64,000 nt of DNA, taken from positions 620,001-684,000 of the forward strand of contig NZ_CP069356.1 of assembly GCF_016864375.1 (NCBI RefSeq). The letters run 5' to 3'. The stretch is from Microvirga sp. VF16. Its GTDB lineage: Bacteria; Pseudomonadota; Alphaproteobacteria; Rhizobiales; Beijerinckiaceae. Below the pieces are notes generated by a model that was not told the origin of the DNA, did no database searches, and saw only the letters and a program-made list of their open reading frames with translations. Below, in pieces: positions 9,205 through 17,738 of the stretch (the first letter of the stretch is position 1; each line of letters opens with the position of its first letter). The position numbers and the translations under genes were made by a program.

Positions 9205-10269
9205 TCAAGCCGCTGCGGCGGTGCCCGCGATGACGCGCAGGTTGGCGGGCGACCAGTCGAGGCTCACCGGAGAGCCTTCCGCAGGCGGCTCGTCACCTTG
9301 GTTGGGAGTGGACACCGTCATGGTCCCAAGCAGGGTCTCGATCGTAAAGAGCCATTGGCTGCCGAGAAAGAAGCGGCTGGCGATGCGCCCCTCGAGGCGG
9401 CCTGCGCCAGCCTCTCGCAACAGGATCTTCTCTGGGCGGATCGACAGTGTGACCTGTGTGCCAGGGGCGATCTCCGGCGCAGAGGCCTCCAGCAGGGTGC
9501 CTCTGATGTCCACAGCTCCGGATGCGCCATCGCGGCGCCAGGTGCCGGGCAGAAGATTGGTCTTGCCGACGAAGGACGAGATAAAGGCGTTCGAGGGCTG
9601 TTCGTAGAGGCGGTAGGGTGCATCCACCTGGGTCATCTGTCCGCCTTCCATCACGACCACACGGTCGCTGATGGAGAGCGCTTCGGCCTGATCATGGGTG
9701 ACCATGATCGTTGTCGTGCCAACCTTGCGCTGGATCCGGCGCAATTCGAACTGCATCTCCTCCCGCAATTTGGCATCAAGATTGGAGAGCGGCTCGTCCA
9801 GCAGAAGGACAGGCGGCGCAATGACGAGGGCGCGGGCGATGGCGACACGCTGCCTCTGGCCGCCCGAGAGCTGGCGCGGATAGCGATCGGCAAAGGAGGA
9901 GAGTTGCACCAGCGAGAGCGCCTCGCGTACGCGCTCCGTGCGTTCAGCCGACGGCACGCGGCGCATCTCGAGGCCAAAGGCGACGTTCTGCGCAACAGTC
10001 ATGTGAGGAAAGAGCGCATAGCTCTGGAAGACAACGCCCAAGCCGCGGCGATTGGGTTTCTCGCGCGTGATGTCACGACCGTCGAGCGAGATCCGCCCAT
10101 AGGTTGGTTCGACCAACCCGGCGATCATCTGCAAAGTCGTTGTTTTCCCGCAGCCCGATGGGCCGAGAAGCGAAACGAATTCGCCCTTTTCGATCGTAAG
10201 ATCGACATCGCGCACGGCCGTGAATGTACCGAATTCCTTCGAAACCCCTTCGAGTGTCAGGAACGCCAT
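9205..10269 (-). CDS. ABC transporter ATP-binding protein, PotA type
   Basis: A 354-residue ATPase that powers the importer. Walker A GPSGCGKTT is at residues 36-44, the signature LSGGQRQRVA at 134-143, and Walker B LLLDEPLSNLD at 155-165; the C-terminal third is the TOBE domain (QVTLSIRPEKILL) found in PotA, MalK and FbpC. This is the first gene of a seven-gene operon running left to 3640 with overlaps or gaps of at most about 12 bases. Its start lies 179 bases from the divergent IclR regulator gene. Confidence 0.9.
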   Translation of the reverse strand: MAFLTLEGVSKEFGTFTAVRDVDLTIEKGEFVSLLGPSGCGKTTTLQMIAGLVEPTYGRISLDGRDITREKPNRRGLGVVFQSYALFPHMTVAQNVAFGLEMRRVPSAERTERVREALSLVQLSSFADRYPRQLSGGQRQRVAIARALVIAPPVLLLDEPLSNLDAKLREEMQFELRRIQRKVGTTTIMVTHDQAEALSISDRVVVMEGGQMTQVDAPYRLYEQPSNAFISSFVGKTNLLPGTWRRDGASGAVDIRGTLLEASAPEIAPGTQVTLSIRPEKILLREAGAGRLEGRIASRFFLGSQWLFTIETLLGTMTVSTPNQGDEPPAEGSPVSLDWSPANLRVIAGTAAAA

Positions 10270-10391
10270 ACAATTCCTCCAATCCCTGCAGCGCTTCAGA
10301 TCGCAGCCTGAGTGAGCGTGGTGCCTGGACCCAGATCACGGACATGACGCGAGGCCAAGTCAATGGATCAATTCCAGCTTATGAAATTTTT

Positions 10392-10420
10392 TTGACATTC
10401 CTTTCTGATATCGAAATAAA
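10392..10420 (+). promoter_or_regulatory. Candidate sigma-70 promoter for the IclR gene
   Basis: A perfect -35 box TTGACA (10392-10397) is followed after 17 bases by AATAAA (10415-10420), a weak -10. It lies in an AT-rich patch 28 bases ahead of the IclR ATG. The 10270-10448 gap must also hold the promoter of the divergent transporter operon and probably the IclR operator. Confidence 0.35.
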
Positions 10421-10448
10421 AGCCCTAGAAATCAGGTTAAAATTACAA

Positions 10449-11261
10449 ATGACTGAAGATACTTTATCCGGAATCAGGAGAACCCTCGGAATCCTTAAGA
10501 TCCTTGGGGGTGGAAATCCTCAGGGCATGCGTCTCACTGATATCGCTGCGGCGAGCGGGATCAGTCAGCCTACCGCCCACAGAGCTCTGAAGGCCTTGAT
10601 GGCAGAGGGGTTCGTCGAGCAGTCCGAGGCCGGCCGAAGGTACCAGTTGGCCCTCGACTTCTTCGTGCTCGCGGCGCGGGCTGCACATGCAGGCGGGCTG
10701 CGCGGCACGGCAAGGCCGGCCCTTCTACGCCTGTCTTCAACTCTGAGCGACAGCGTCTTCCTTCTTGTCCGTAACGGTTTTGATGCCTTGTGCCTGGACC
10801 GCGTGGAGGGGCCGTTCCCGATCAGGACGTTCACGGGTGATATCGGCGGGAAGGTGCCGCTCGGAATTGGGCAGGGCAGTCTCGCTATTCTGTCCTATCT
10901 GCCGGAGGACGAGCGTGAGACGATCATACGCTTCAATGTTCCGCGCCTCCTCGACCGGGGCAGCTTCGACGAGGTCGGGCTGCGGATGCAGATCGAGAAT
11001 GTCCGCAAGAAGGGATTTGCCAGCCTCAATACGGGCCTCATTCCCGGAATGGCCGGAGTCGGCGTTCCGATCCTCGATTCGGAGGGGCGAGCTGTCGCCG
11101 CCTTGAGCATCGGGACCTTGTCGGAACGATTGGAGGGGGATCGTCTTCCGCTGGTGGTGGAATTGCTGCAGAAGGAAGCGAATGGGATTGGTCGGCAACT
11201 CAACCCTTTCGACCCAACCCTGCGCTACCCCGCGCGAAGCCTTGGCACAGGATCCGTATGA
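10449..11261 (+). CDS. IclR-family transcriptional regulator
   Basis: A 270-residue regulator. The N-terminal winged helix shows the IclR pattern RRTLGILKILGG, then MRLTDIAAASGISQPTAHRALKALMAEGFVEQ (about residues 20-60). The effector domain includes GTARPALLRLSS, the PLGIGQGSLAILSYLP loop and GLIPGMAGVGVPILD. IclR proteins bind small catabolic substrates and control a neighbouring operon. It is divergent from the transporter/dehydrogenase operon, which is its most likely target. ATG 10449 gives the usual length; longer in-frame starts would run through the AT-rich promoter region. Confidence 0.9.
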   Translation: MTEDTLSGIRRTLGILKILGGGNPQGMRLTDIAAASGISQPTAHRALKALMAEGFVEQSEAGRRYQLALDFFVLAARAAHAGGLRGTARPALLRLSSTLSDSVFLLVRNGFDALCLDRVEGPFPIRTFTGDIGGKVPLGIGQGSLAILSYLPEDERETIIRFNVPRLLDRGSFDEVGLRMQIENVRKKGFASLNTGLIPGMAGVGVPILDSEGRAVAALSIGTLSERLEGDRLPLVVELLQKEANGIGRQLNPFDPTLRYPARSLGTGSV

Positions 11262-11438
11262 TCATTCCAGCGAGCTGCCCTCGTCTTAGCCGATCAAAGG
11301 ACCGCTCCTGGCACATTCCAGAAGTAGGCCGAATGTCCGCTAGAGTGGGGAACAGCAGACCTTCACAAGACGCCAACAAATGAGATCACTGCATTGGAAG
11401 TACGGCTGTGCCCTCGTAGCGGACACCATCAGGGAGAG

Positions 11439-12317
11439 TTAGCTTAGCGCGTGCGCTGCCAGGCCATATATTGACGGCTCGCCCATTTTTGCCTTGAGCA
11501 ACGGGCGCCCTCGCGACATCGTCGTCACCGTATCGAAAACGCGTAGCCCGCTTTCCTGGAGGAAAGCCATGAAAGCACCTTCCTTATGTCGCGTATCAAC
11601 CCGCGCAAATTGCCTTGGCACATCTGCCAAATGTGCCGAGACGAGTTGCATCGCATCATCGTCATTGCTCGCCACAATTGGGCCAATGACCTGTCCACGC
11701 CCAAACCTGCGACGGAAGGCATATGCTATGAGAGCTCCGTCACGCCAGATACCGTAGCCGCTGGAGTCGGGTGCGAGAACCTTGAGAAGCCTCGTTCGAT
11801 CCGCGCCGAAGGCACGGGTATCAAGCGCGGCTAGACTATCGAAATCAGCCTTTGGAATAGCCCTTAGTTCACCGTCCATGGGTCTCAGAGACGGCAATTG
11901 TGTTGCAGCCTCGCCTTGACATTGATAAACCGTTGCCTCCGGCACAAACCCAAGAGAAACATAAAGCTGGTAGGCTTCACGGGTTGCGTTGAGGATGAGA
12001 TTTCGATCCCCGCAACGGTCGAGAACTCGATCCATCAGCCAGCGGCCATTGCCCCGAGCCTGCAGGCGAGGTGACGTGATCACCATGCCAACCGTCGCGA
12101 AATCCGTTCCATGGGAAAACCACATCGCCGTGCCAAAAACGCGACCGATCCCATCCGTTGCCGCAAACCCCTTACCCACGTGTCGAAGCATATTCCAATC
12201 TTCAGGACGATGTGGCCAGCTGACACCTAGGGATAGCGCGTGCAGCATATTTACGTCGATAGAGGCAATATCGCTTAGGCTGAGTTCAAACGAGTCCAGA
12301 CGTAGATGATTTTGCAT
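11439..12317 (-). CDS. Double-domain GNAT acetyltransferase
   Basis: A 292-residue protein. The N-terminal GNAT domain has the acetyl-CoA loop equivalent SPRLQARGNGRWLMDRVLD (about residues 82-100) and the closing strand AYQLYVSLGFVPEA. A second, more divergent GNAT-like domain follows (TRAFGADRTRLLKVL, GQVIGPIVASNDDDAM, LQESGLRVFDTV). The whole architecture is repeated in the gene at 21613-22449, to which it is clearly paralogous. AGGAAT lies about 6 bases ahead of ATG 12317. It is divergent from the ArgE-like gene. The substrate is unknown; in this setting acetylation of an amine or amino acid to be handled by the deacylase next door is a reasonable guess. Confidence 0.8.
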   Translation of the reverse strand: MQNHLRLDSFELSLSDIASIDVNMLHALSLGVSWPHRPEDWNMLRHVGKGFAATDGIGRVFGTAMWFSHGTDFATVGMVITSPRLQARGNGRWLMDRVLDRCGDRNLILNATREAYQLYVSLGFVPEATVYQCQGEAATQLPSLRPMDGELRAIPKADFDSLAALDTRAFGADRTRLLKVLAPDSSGYGIWRDGALIAYAFRRRFGRGQVIGPIVASNDDDAMQLVSAHLADVPRQFARVDTRHKEGAFMAFLQESGLRVFDTVTTMSRGRPLLKAKMGEPSIYGLAAHALS

Positions 12318-12594
12318 TGATATTCCTACTCCCCGCCTCCCCAGGTTCGGGTGGCGTCACCGATACTCCTCATCGCCAGAAATCCAGCGATTGAAGAGCA
12401 TTCAATAAGGTCGGTCGACCATACATGTTTGGTCACAGCATCGCATGGGGATGGCAGTAGTTTTGGCTCGATAGGCCCCCGCATTCGAAATTTTCATCCG
12501 TACCTGACCATAATCCGGCAGAAAACAGCACTGACGGAGAACTACCTTAGCCCAACGGCAAAGATCCCTTACCGAAACGTTTGGTGCCCCGACG

Positions 12595-13716
12595 ATGGTA
12601 GAAGACATTCTAGCAAAATTGGTTGCCTTCCCGTCCGTCGTGGGCGCGCCCAATGGGGCGATCGTTGCCTGGATCGCTGACTACTGCAGAGCGCACGGCG
12701 CGACCGTCGAGGTTCTACCTGGCCCAGAGGGGGACCGATGCAACCTGTTTGCCACTGTCGGTCCGCGCGACAAGGCAGGCTATATCCTGTCCGGCCATAT
12801 GGACGTGGTGCCAGCGGGTGAACCGGAATGGAGTTCCGGCCCCTTCACGTTGCGGTCCGAGGGGGACAGGCGTTACGGGCGTGGCACCACAGACATGAAG
12901 GGGTTCCTTGCCTGCATCCTTGCTGCTCTTCCGACATTTGCCGCCAGCAATCTCAGTCGACCCATTCATCTCGCCTTTTCCTATGATGAAGAGGCTGGCT
13001 GCCGCGGCGTTCCGCATCTTATCGCAGCGCTTCCCCATCTTTGCCAAAAGCCTCTTGGGGCCATTATCGGAGAGCCCAGCCGGATGCAGGCTGTGCGGGC
13101 GCACAAGGGCAAAGCAGCAGTGCGCCTGGAGGTGATAGGCAGGTCCGGGCACTCCTCCCAACCCTACCTTGGACTGAATGCCGTGCATGCCATGGCAGCT
13201 ATCGTCACCAAGGCCGTAGCGTATAGCGAACTCCTGGCCCGAGGGCCGTTTGATCAGAACTTCGAGCCGCCATACTCAACCCTGCAAGTTGGAGTTATCG
13301 CCGGTGGGCAAGCTGTCAACATCATCCCAGACCGTTGCACAGCCGACATCGAGGTGCGTGCCGTATCCGGCACGTCGCCCTTGTCTCTGCTGGAGCCGGT
13401 GAAGGCGGACCTCGAAGCGCTGCAGGACAAAAATTTCAAGACGATTTGGCATGAACTCTCAGCCTATCCCGCCCTGTCCCTAGCCGCCGATAGTCCCCTT
13501 GCGGGTCTGCTGGAGGAGTTGACGGGCCAAGAGGCTCTCGCGGCAGTCAGCTACGGCACCGAAGCTGGCCTCTACCAGCAGGCAGGCATTGAGGCGATCA
13601 TCTGCGGTCCCGGTGATATCGACCGCGCCCATCGTCCTGACGAATATATTACACTGGCTGAACTGCATGCCTGCCAGCAGATGATCGAGGCTTTAGGTGC
13701 ACGGCTTTCGGCGTGA
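12595..13716 (+). CDS. argE: ArgE/DapE-type M20 deacylase (acetylornithine deacetylase-like)
   Basis: A 373-residue zinc amidohydrolase of the M20A family. Metal and catalytic residues are visible: SGHMDVVPAG (first His and the catalytic-base-supporting Asp), RGTTDMKGF (bridging Asp), SYDEEAGCRGVP (catalytic Glu pair) and a late GPGDIDRAHRPDEYI (last His). GRSGHSSQPYLGLNAVHAM is the dimerisation-domain histidine loop. It removes acyl groups from N-acyl amino acids; ornithine biosynthesis is the textbook role, but the position at the head of a catabolic cluster suggests removal of an acyl group from an imported compound. A 23-base gap leads into the next gene. Confidence 0.85.
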   Translation: MVEDILAKLVAFPSVVGAPNGAIVAWIADYCRAHGATVEVLPGPEGDRCNLFATVGPRDKAGYILSGHMDVVPAGEPEWSSGPFTLRSEGDRRYGRGTTDMKGFLACILAALPTFAASNLSRPIHLAFSYDEEAGCRGVPHLIAALPHLCQKPLGAIIGEPSRMQAVRAHKGKAAVRLEVIGRSGHSSQPYLGLNAVHAMAAIVTKAVAYSELLARGPFDQNFEPPYSTLQVGVIAGGQAVNIIPDRCTADIEVRAVSGTSPLSLLEPVKADLEALQDKNFKTIWHELSAYPALSLAADSPLAGLLEELTGQEALAAVSYGTEAGLYQQAGIEAIICGPGDIDRAHRPDEYITLAELHACQQMIEALGARLSA

Positions 13717-13739
13717 CCTCCAAACAATAGGCTGGCTCA

Positions 13740-14663
13740 ATGGTTTTCCTATTTAATTCCGATCCTGAGCGCGGCGCTGTCTTCCGGGAGATCTTCGCTC
13801 GAGAGCTGCCCGACACCGATTTCGTGCAGAAGGGGGAGTTTGTCCCCCCGGAACGGGTTCGTTATCTTCTGACCTGGACAGCACCGGAGGAGATAGAGCG
13901 ATACCGCAATCTCGAGGTTCTATTTTCTCTTGGAGCAGGCGTGGACCAGTTTCGGCCAGGCAGTGTGCCCGGGAATGTAAAGCTGGTGCGGATGGTGGAA
14001 GAGGGCATCATCCGCATGATGCAGGAGTACGTCACACTCGGTGTTCTTTCGCTCCATCGGGAGATGCCAGCATACCGGGAGCAGCAGAAAGCGCAGGAAT
14101 GGCAGGTCCGTTCCGTCCGCCAAGCAAGTGAGCGTCGGGTTGGTTTCCTTGGCCTCGGCATGCTTGCTCAAGCCGCCATCGAACGACTGGCGCCGTTCCA
14201 GTTCCCGTTAGCGGCTTGGAGCCGGACCGAGCGCGACGTGCCTAAGGTGAGGAGCTTCCATGGCGCCAGTCAATTGCCGGAGTTCCTGGCGCAGACTGAC
14301 ATTCTTGTCTGCCTCCTACCACTCACCGACGAAACGCATGGAATCCTGAATGCTCGCCTGTTCGAGCACCTGCCGCAGGGTGCAGGACTCGTGCATGTCG
14401 GCCGTGGCCCGCAGCTCGATCAACTGGCTCTCCTCGCCGCACTGGATACCGGAAAACTCTCGGGTGCAGTGCTCGATGTCACCGATCCGGAACCGCTGCC
14501 GCAGGGACACCCGCTTTGGAGCCACCCGAAGGTGATGCTGACCCCGCATATAGCCAGCGTGACCCAGCCTCACACAGCGGCGCGATCGGTCGTTGAAAAC
14601 ATCCGGCGTCATCGTGCCGGTCAGGAGTTGATCGGCCTCGTCGATCGGACACGCGGTTACTGA
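13740..14663 (+). CDS. D-2-hydroxyacid dehydrogenase, GhrA-like
   Basis: A 307-residue NAD(P)-dependent dehydrogenase of the glyoxylate/hydroxypyruvate reductase A group. The Rossmann loop is RVGFLGLGMLAQAAIERL; the final glycine of the usual GxGxxG is replaced by alanine. Catalytic features are HVGRGPQ (Arg), VTDPEPLP (Glu) and LTPHIAS (His). The family reduces glyoxylate, hydroxypyruvate and related 2-oxoacids. It sits between the deacylase and a cupin gene with short gaps, so the three are probably cotranscribed. Confidence 0.85.
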   Translation: MVFLFNSDPERGAVFREIFARELPDTDFVQKGEFVPPERVRYLLTWTAPEEIERYRNLEVLFSLGAGVDQFRPGSVPGNVKLVRMVEEGIIRMMQEYVTLGVLSLHREMPAYREQQKAQEWQVRSVRQASERRVGFLGLGMLAQAAIERLAPFQFPLAAWSRTERDVPKVRSFHGASQLPEFLAQTDILVCLLPLTDETHGILNARLFEHLPQGAGLVHVGRGPQLDQLALLAALDTGKLSGAVLDVTDPEPLPQGHPLWSHPKVMLTPHIASVTQPHTAARSVVENIRRHRAGQELIGLVDRTRGY

Positions 14664-14678
14664 AGCAAGGAGAAAAGT

Positions 14679-15035
14679 ATGTCGCTTCTCGTCACCATCG
14701 ATCCCAACCCAGACTTTGCGCCGAAGGATGCATTGCCGGCACCGGAACGACTGATATCCGGCAATCCATCGTTCAAGACTTGGGCACAGGACGCCTCTCG
14801 TCAGGATAAGGTCCTAACTGGCGTTTGGGAGGCGACACCCGGCGAAACGCATTCGATCAAGGGCACCACATACGAATTCTGCCATCTCATCTCGGGCCTG
14901 GTCGAAATCGAGGAAAAGGAGGGTGAGACCAAAACCTACCGCGCCGGGGACAGCTTTGTGATGAAGCCGGGCTTCGTTGGCGTCTGGCGGACCATCGAGA
15001 CAGTCCGCAAGATCTACGTCTGCGTCTACGAGTGA
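14679..15035 (+). CDS. Small cupin-domain protein
   Basis: A 118-residue single-cupin protein of the DUF861/EutQ-like type. The beta-barrel core is GVWEATPGETHSIKG, EFCHLISGLVEIEE, then YRAGDSFVMKPGFVGVW. Such proteins occur beside aminotransferases, opine and ureide catabolic genes and may bind or process a small carboxylate; no enzymatic role can be assigned here. The start has AGGAG about 8 bases upstream (AAGGAGAAAAGT before the ATG), and the gene follows the dehydrogenase by 15 bases. Confidence 0.8.
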   Translation: MSLLVTIDPNPDFAPKDALPAPERLISGNPSFKTWAQDASRQDKVLTGVWEATPGETHSIKGTTYEFCHLISGLVEIEEKEGETKTYRAGDSFVMKPGFVGVWRTIETVRKIYVCVYE

Positions 15036-15198
15036 TCCAGGAGCGGGCGGGTGGGTAGCCGCGCCCGCCGCTCTCCAAAACAATTCACCGCAAGTCAGCG
15101 TTTCAGCACGATTCTACGCCGCCCGAAGTGCAGATGTCGACGGAAAATGCGGCACACATGGCGCTAGTCTCTGATCGAACAGCAGTGCGAGGTGCCTC

Positions 15199-16665
15199 AT
15201 GACCTTGAGTTTCGATCCTGAAACGCTCGCGTTTCCTTTCCACCACTTTATCGACGGCAAGCCACTCGCGTCAGTTGCCGCAGGACCGGAGATGCGGCGG
15301 CCGTCCGACGGTCGCGCCTATGGCGAATGCCCTGTCGCGGACGCGGACCTTGTCGATCGAGCGGTGCAGAGCGCCAAACGGGCCCTGAAAACCAGTGGCT
15401 GGAGCGATGTCCGCCCGCGCGAGCGCGTCAAGGTGATGCAGCGCTGGGCGGACCTGATGGAAGAGGAGGCGGTGACGCTCGCACGTCTGGAGGCGGTGTC
15501 CTCGACACGGCCCATCGCCCAGCTGATCGAAGGCGACATCGCCGTCACAGCTGAGCAGATCCGCTTCTTCGCCGAATTCGCCGACAAGGAGGGCAGCGAC
15601 GTCGTACCGACTTCGGCCTCCGCTTTCGGCATGACGCTGACCGAGCCATATGGTGTCATCGGTGCGATCACGCCCTGGAACTTCCCGATCTCAATGGCTG
15701 GCTGGAAACTGGGTCCCGCGCTTGCCGCCGGGAATGCAGTGGTGTTGAAGCCTTCCGAGATGACGCCGTTCTCCACCCTCTACATGGCCGAGTTGGCAGT
15801 CAGGGCAGGCATTCCAAGCGGGCTCATCAATATCGTCCTTGGCGACGGCCAGACGACCGGCAATGCCATCACGGGGCACCCCGACATTGCGAAGGTCAGC
15901 TTCACTGGATCGACCATGGCCGGCGCCGCTATCATGCAGAACATCGCACGGACCGGCATCAAGCCGATGACGCTCGAGCTGGGGGGAAAGAGCCCTCAGG
16001 TTGTATTCGCCGATGCGGATCTGGACCTTGCCGCGTCGGCAATAGCGCGCGGCATTCTCGCCAATTCGGGACAGGCATGCGTTGCCGGTTCGCGTCTGAT
16101 TGTCTCCGAAGAGATAGCCGAACAGCTGAGTTCAGCGCTTTCCCAGCACATGGCCGGTATTAGACCCGGCGTGACCTGGAATGAGGATACGCAATACTCG
16201 CCGATCATCTCCCGACGCCAGCTTGATCGCATCGATACAATTGTGCGCAGAAGCCTCCACGAGGGGGCCGAGTGCATCGTCGGCGGGCGGATCATGGAAC
16301 GGTCCGGCTACTTCTACGAGCCGACCTTGCTGTCCGGCGTCAGTTCGTCATCACCGGTAGTCACCGAGGAGATCTTTGGTCCGGTGTTGACAATGCAGAC
16401 GTTCCATACCGAGGAGGAAGCGCTCGCGCTCGCGGATCACCCAACCTATGGGCTCGCAGCAGGTCTGTTCACCCGCGATCTCTCCCGCGCGTTACGCGTC
16501 ACCAAAGCTCTGCAGGCGGGGACCGTGTGGGTCAATCGATACGGCCGGTCACGGGACCACATCCTGCCGACCGGTGGGTACAAGAGCTCAGGTATTGGCA
16601 AGGACCTCGGGCGGGAGGCCTATCTCGCCAATCGCAAATCGAAAAGCGTGCTCATCGACCTCTGA
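15199..16665 (+). CDS. NAD(P)-dependent aldehyde dehydrogenase
   Basis: A 488-residue ALDH-superfamily enzyme. The substrate-activating motif MTLELGGKSPQ and the catalytic cysteine in NSGQACVAGSRL are intact, as is the cofactor loop VSFTGSTMAGAAI and the end motif YKSSGIGKDLGREAY. It oxidises an aldehyde to the acid, probably one arising from the amine or opine oxidation encoded around it. It starts 163 bases after the cupin gene, the widest gap in this run, so it may have its own promoter, and it leads by 11 bases into the next gene. Confidence 0.85.
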   Translation: MTLSFDPETLAFPFHHFIDGKPLASVAAGPEMRRPSDGRAYGECPVADADLVDRAVQSAKRALKTSGWSDVRPRERVKVMQRWADLMEEEAVTLARLEAVSSTRPIAQLIEGDIAVTAEQIRFFAEFADKEGSDVVPTSASAFGMTLTEPYGVIGAITPWNFPISMAGWKLGPALAAGNAVVLKPSEMTPFSTLYMAELAVRAGIPSGLINIVLGDGQTTGNAITGHPDIAKVSFTGSTMAGAAIMQNIARTGIKPMTLELGGKSPQVVFADADLDLAASAIARGILANSGQACVAGSRLIVSEEIAEQLSSALSQHMAGIRPGVTWNEDTQYSPIISRRQLDRIDTIVRRSLHEGAECIVGGRIMERSGYFYEPTLLSGVSSSSPVVTEEIFGPVLTMQTFHTEEEALALADHPTYGLAAGLFTRDLSRALRVTKALQAGTVWVNRYGRSRDHILPTGGYKSSGIGKDLGREAYLANRKSKSVLIDL

Positions 16666-16676
16666 GAGGGCAATCC

Positions 16677-17720
16677 ATGAAGAGCTTTTCTATAGCGCTG
16701 ATCCCAGGCGACGGTATCGGCAAGGATGTAACCGCAGCCGCCTGGGCCGTACTGCAGGCCGCAGCCAGCAAGCACAATTTCAACCTCGAGGGTACGACAT
16801 TTCCTTGGTCCTGCGAGCACTATAGGCAAACCGGTGCCATGATGCCGGAGGCCGGGATCGAGACGCTGCGTGCCTTCGATGCGATCTATCTCGGCGCCGT
16901 GGGCTGGCCGACAGAGGTGCCCGACTCGGTGTCGCTGCACGGTCTCCTCCTGCCGATCCGCAAGGCATTCATCCAATACGCCAACATTCGCCCACATCGG
17001 CTGCTGCAAGGCGTCACAGGTCCCCTGCGTGCACAGAGCTTCGATATCTTGTGCATTCGCGAGAACACCGAAGGGGAGTATTCCGGAGCCGGCGGACGGG
17101 TGCATTCGGGCACTTCAGACGAGGTGGCGGTCGAAACGGCAATTTTTACCCGCAAGGGTGTTGAGCGCATCGTTCGTTTCGGGTTTGACCAGGCGAGAGC
17201 CCGGCGCGGCAAACTGGCCTCGGTGACGAAGTCGAATGCCCAGAAGTACTCCATGGTGTTCTGGGACGAGGTGACACGGGACGTTGCGCGCGAGTACCCA
17301 GACATTGAGGTGTCGCACTACCACATTGATGCCATGGCGGCTCGCATGGTGATGGCGCCGGAATCGCTGGACGTCGTGGTTGCTTCCAACCTCTTCGGTG
17401 ACATCCTGACGGATCTCGGCGCGGCCATCCAGGGCGGATTAGGCTTTGCCGCATCAGCCAACATCAACCCGGATCGCACCGCGCCTTCGATGTTCGAGCC
17501 GGTGCACGGATCCGCCCCTGACATCGCACATCTCAACATTGCCAACCCCATCGCTGCCATTTGGTCAGGCGCGATGATGCTGGAGCATCTCGGCGAGGCG
17601 GATGCGTCGAGGGATGTGATGGGCGCAATCGAAGCGAGTACTGCCAAGGGCGTTGGCACCGTGCCCGGCAAAGATAGGACAGGGGCGATCACAGACGCCA
17701 TCTTGGCGGCAATGGTCTAA
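16677..17720 (+). CDS. Tartrate/isopropylmalate-type decarboxylating dehydrogenase
   Basis: A 347-residue member of the isocitrate/isopropylmalate dehydrogenase family. IALIPGDGIGKDV opens the chain; the substrate arginines lie in RPHRLLQG and CIRENTEGEYSGAGGR, the catalytic Tyr/Lys region is SNAQKYSM, and metal-binding aspartates lie in VVASNLFGDILTDLGA. The end motif FEPVHGSAPDIAHLNIANP completes the family signature. The REN-TEGEYSG form with GG is closest to tartrate dehydrogenase/decarboxylase, which act on D-malate or tartrate, although 3-isopropylmalate is not excluded. ATG 16677 is preferred to longer in-frame starts that would run deep into the preceding gene. Confidence 0.8.
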   Translation: MKSFSIALIPGDGIGKDVTAAAWAVLQAAASKHNFNLEGTTFPWSCEHYRQTGAMMPEAGIETLRAFDAIYLGAVGWPTEVPDSVSLHGLLLPIRKAFIQYANIRPHRLLQGVTGPLRAQSFDILCIRENTEGEYSGAGGRVHSGTSDEVAVETAIFTRKGVERIVRFGFDQARARRGKLASVTKSNAQKYSMVFWDEVTRDVAREYPDIEVSHYHIDAMAARMVMAPESLDVVVASNLFGDILTDLGAAIQGGLGFAASANINPDRTAPSMFEPVHGSAPDIAHLNIANPIAAIWSGAMMLEHLGEADASRDVMGAIEASTAKGVGTVPGKDRTGAITDAILAAMV

Positions 17721-17738
17721 GCGAAAAGGAAACCTGAC

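Noticed and set aside
3628..10311. Long plus-strand frames opposite the transporter operon (e.g. 3628-4674, 6497-7873, 9091-10311)
   Set aside because: They mirror well-supported minus-strand genes in high-GC DNA and translate to Arg/His-rich text without family motifs.
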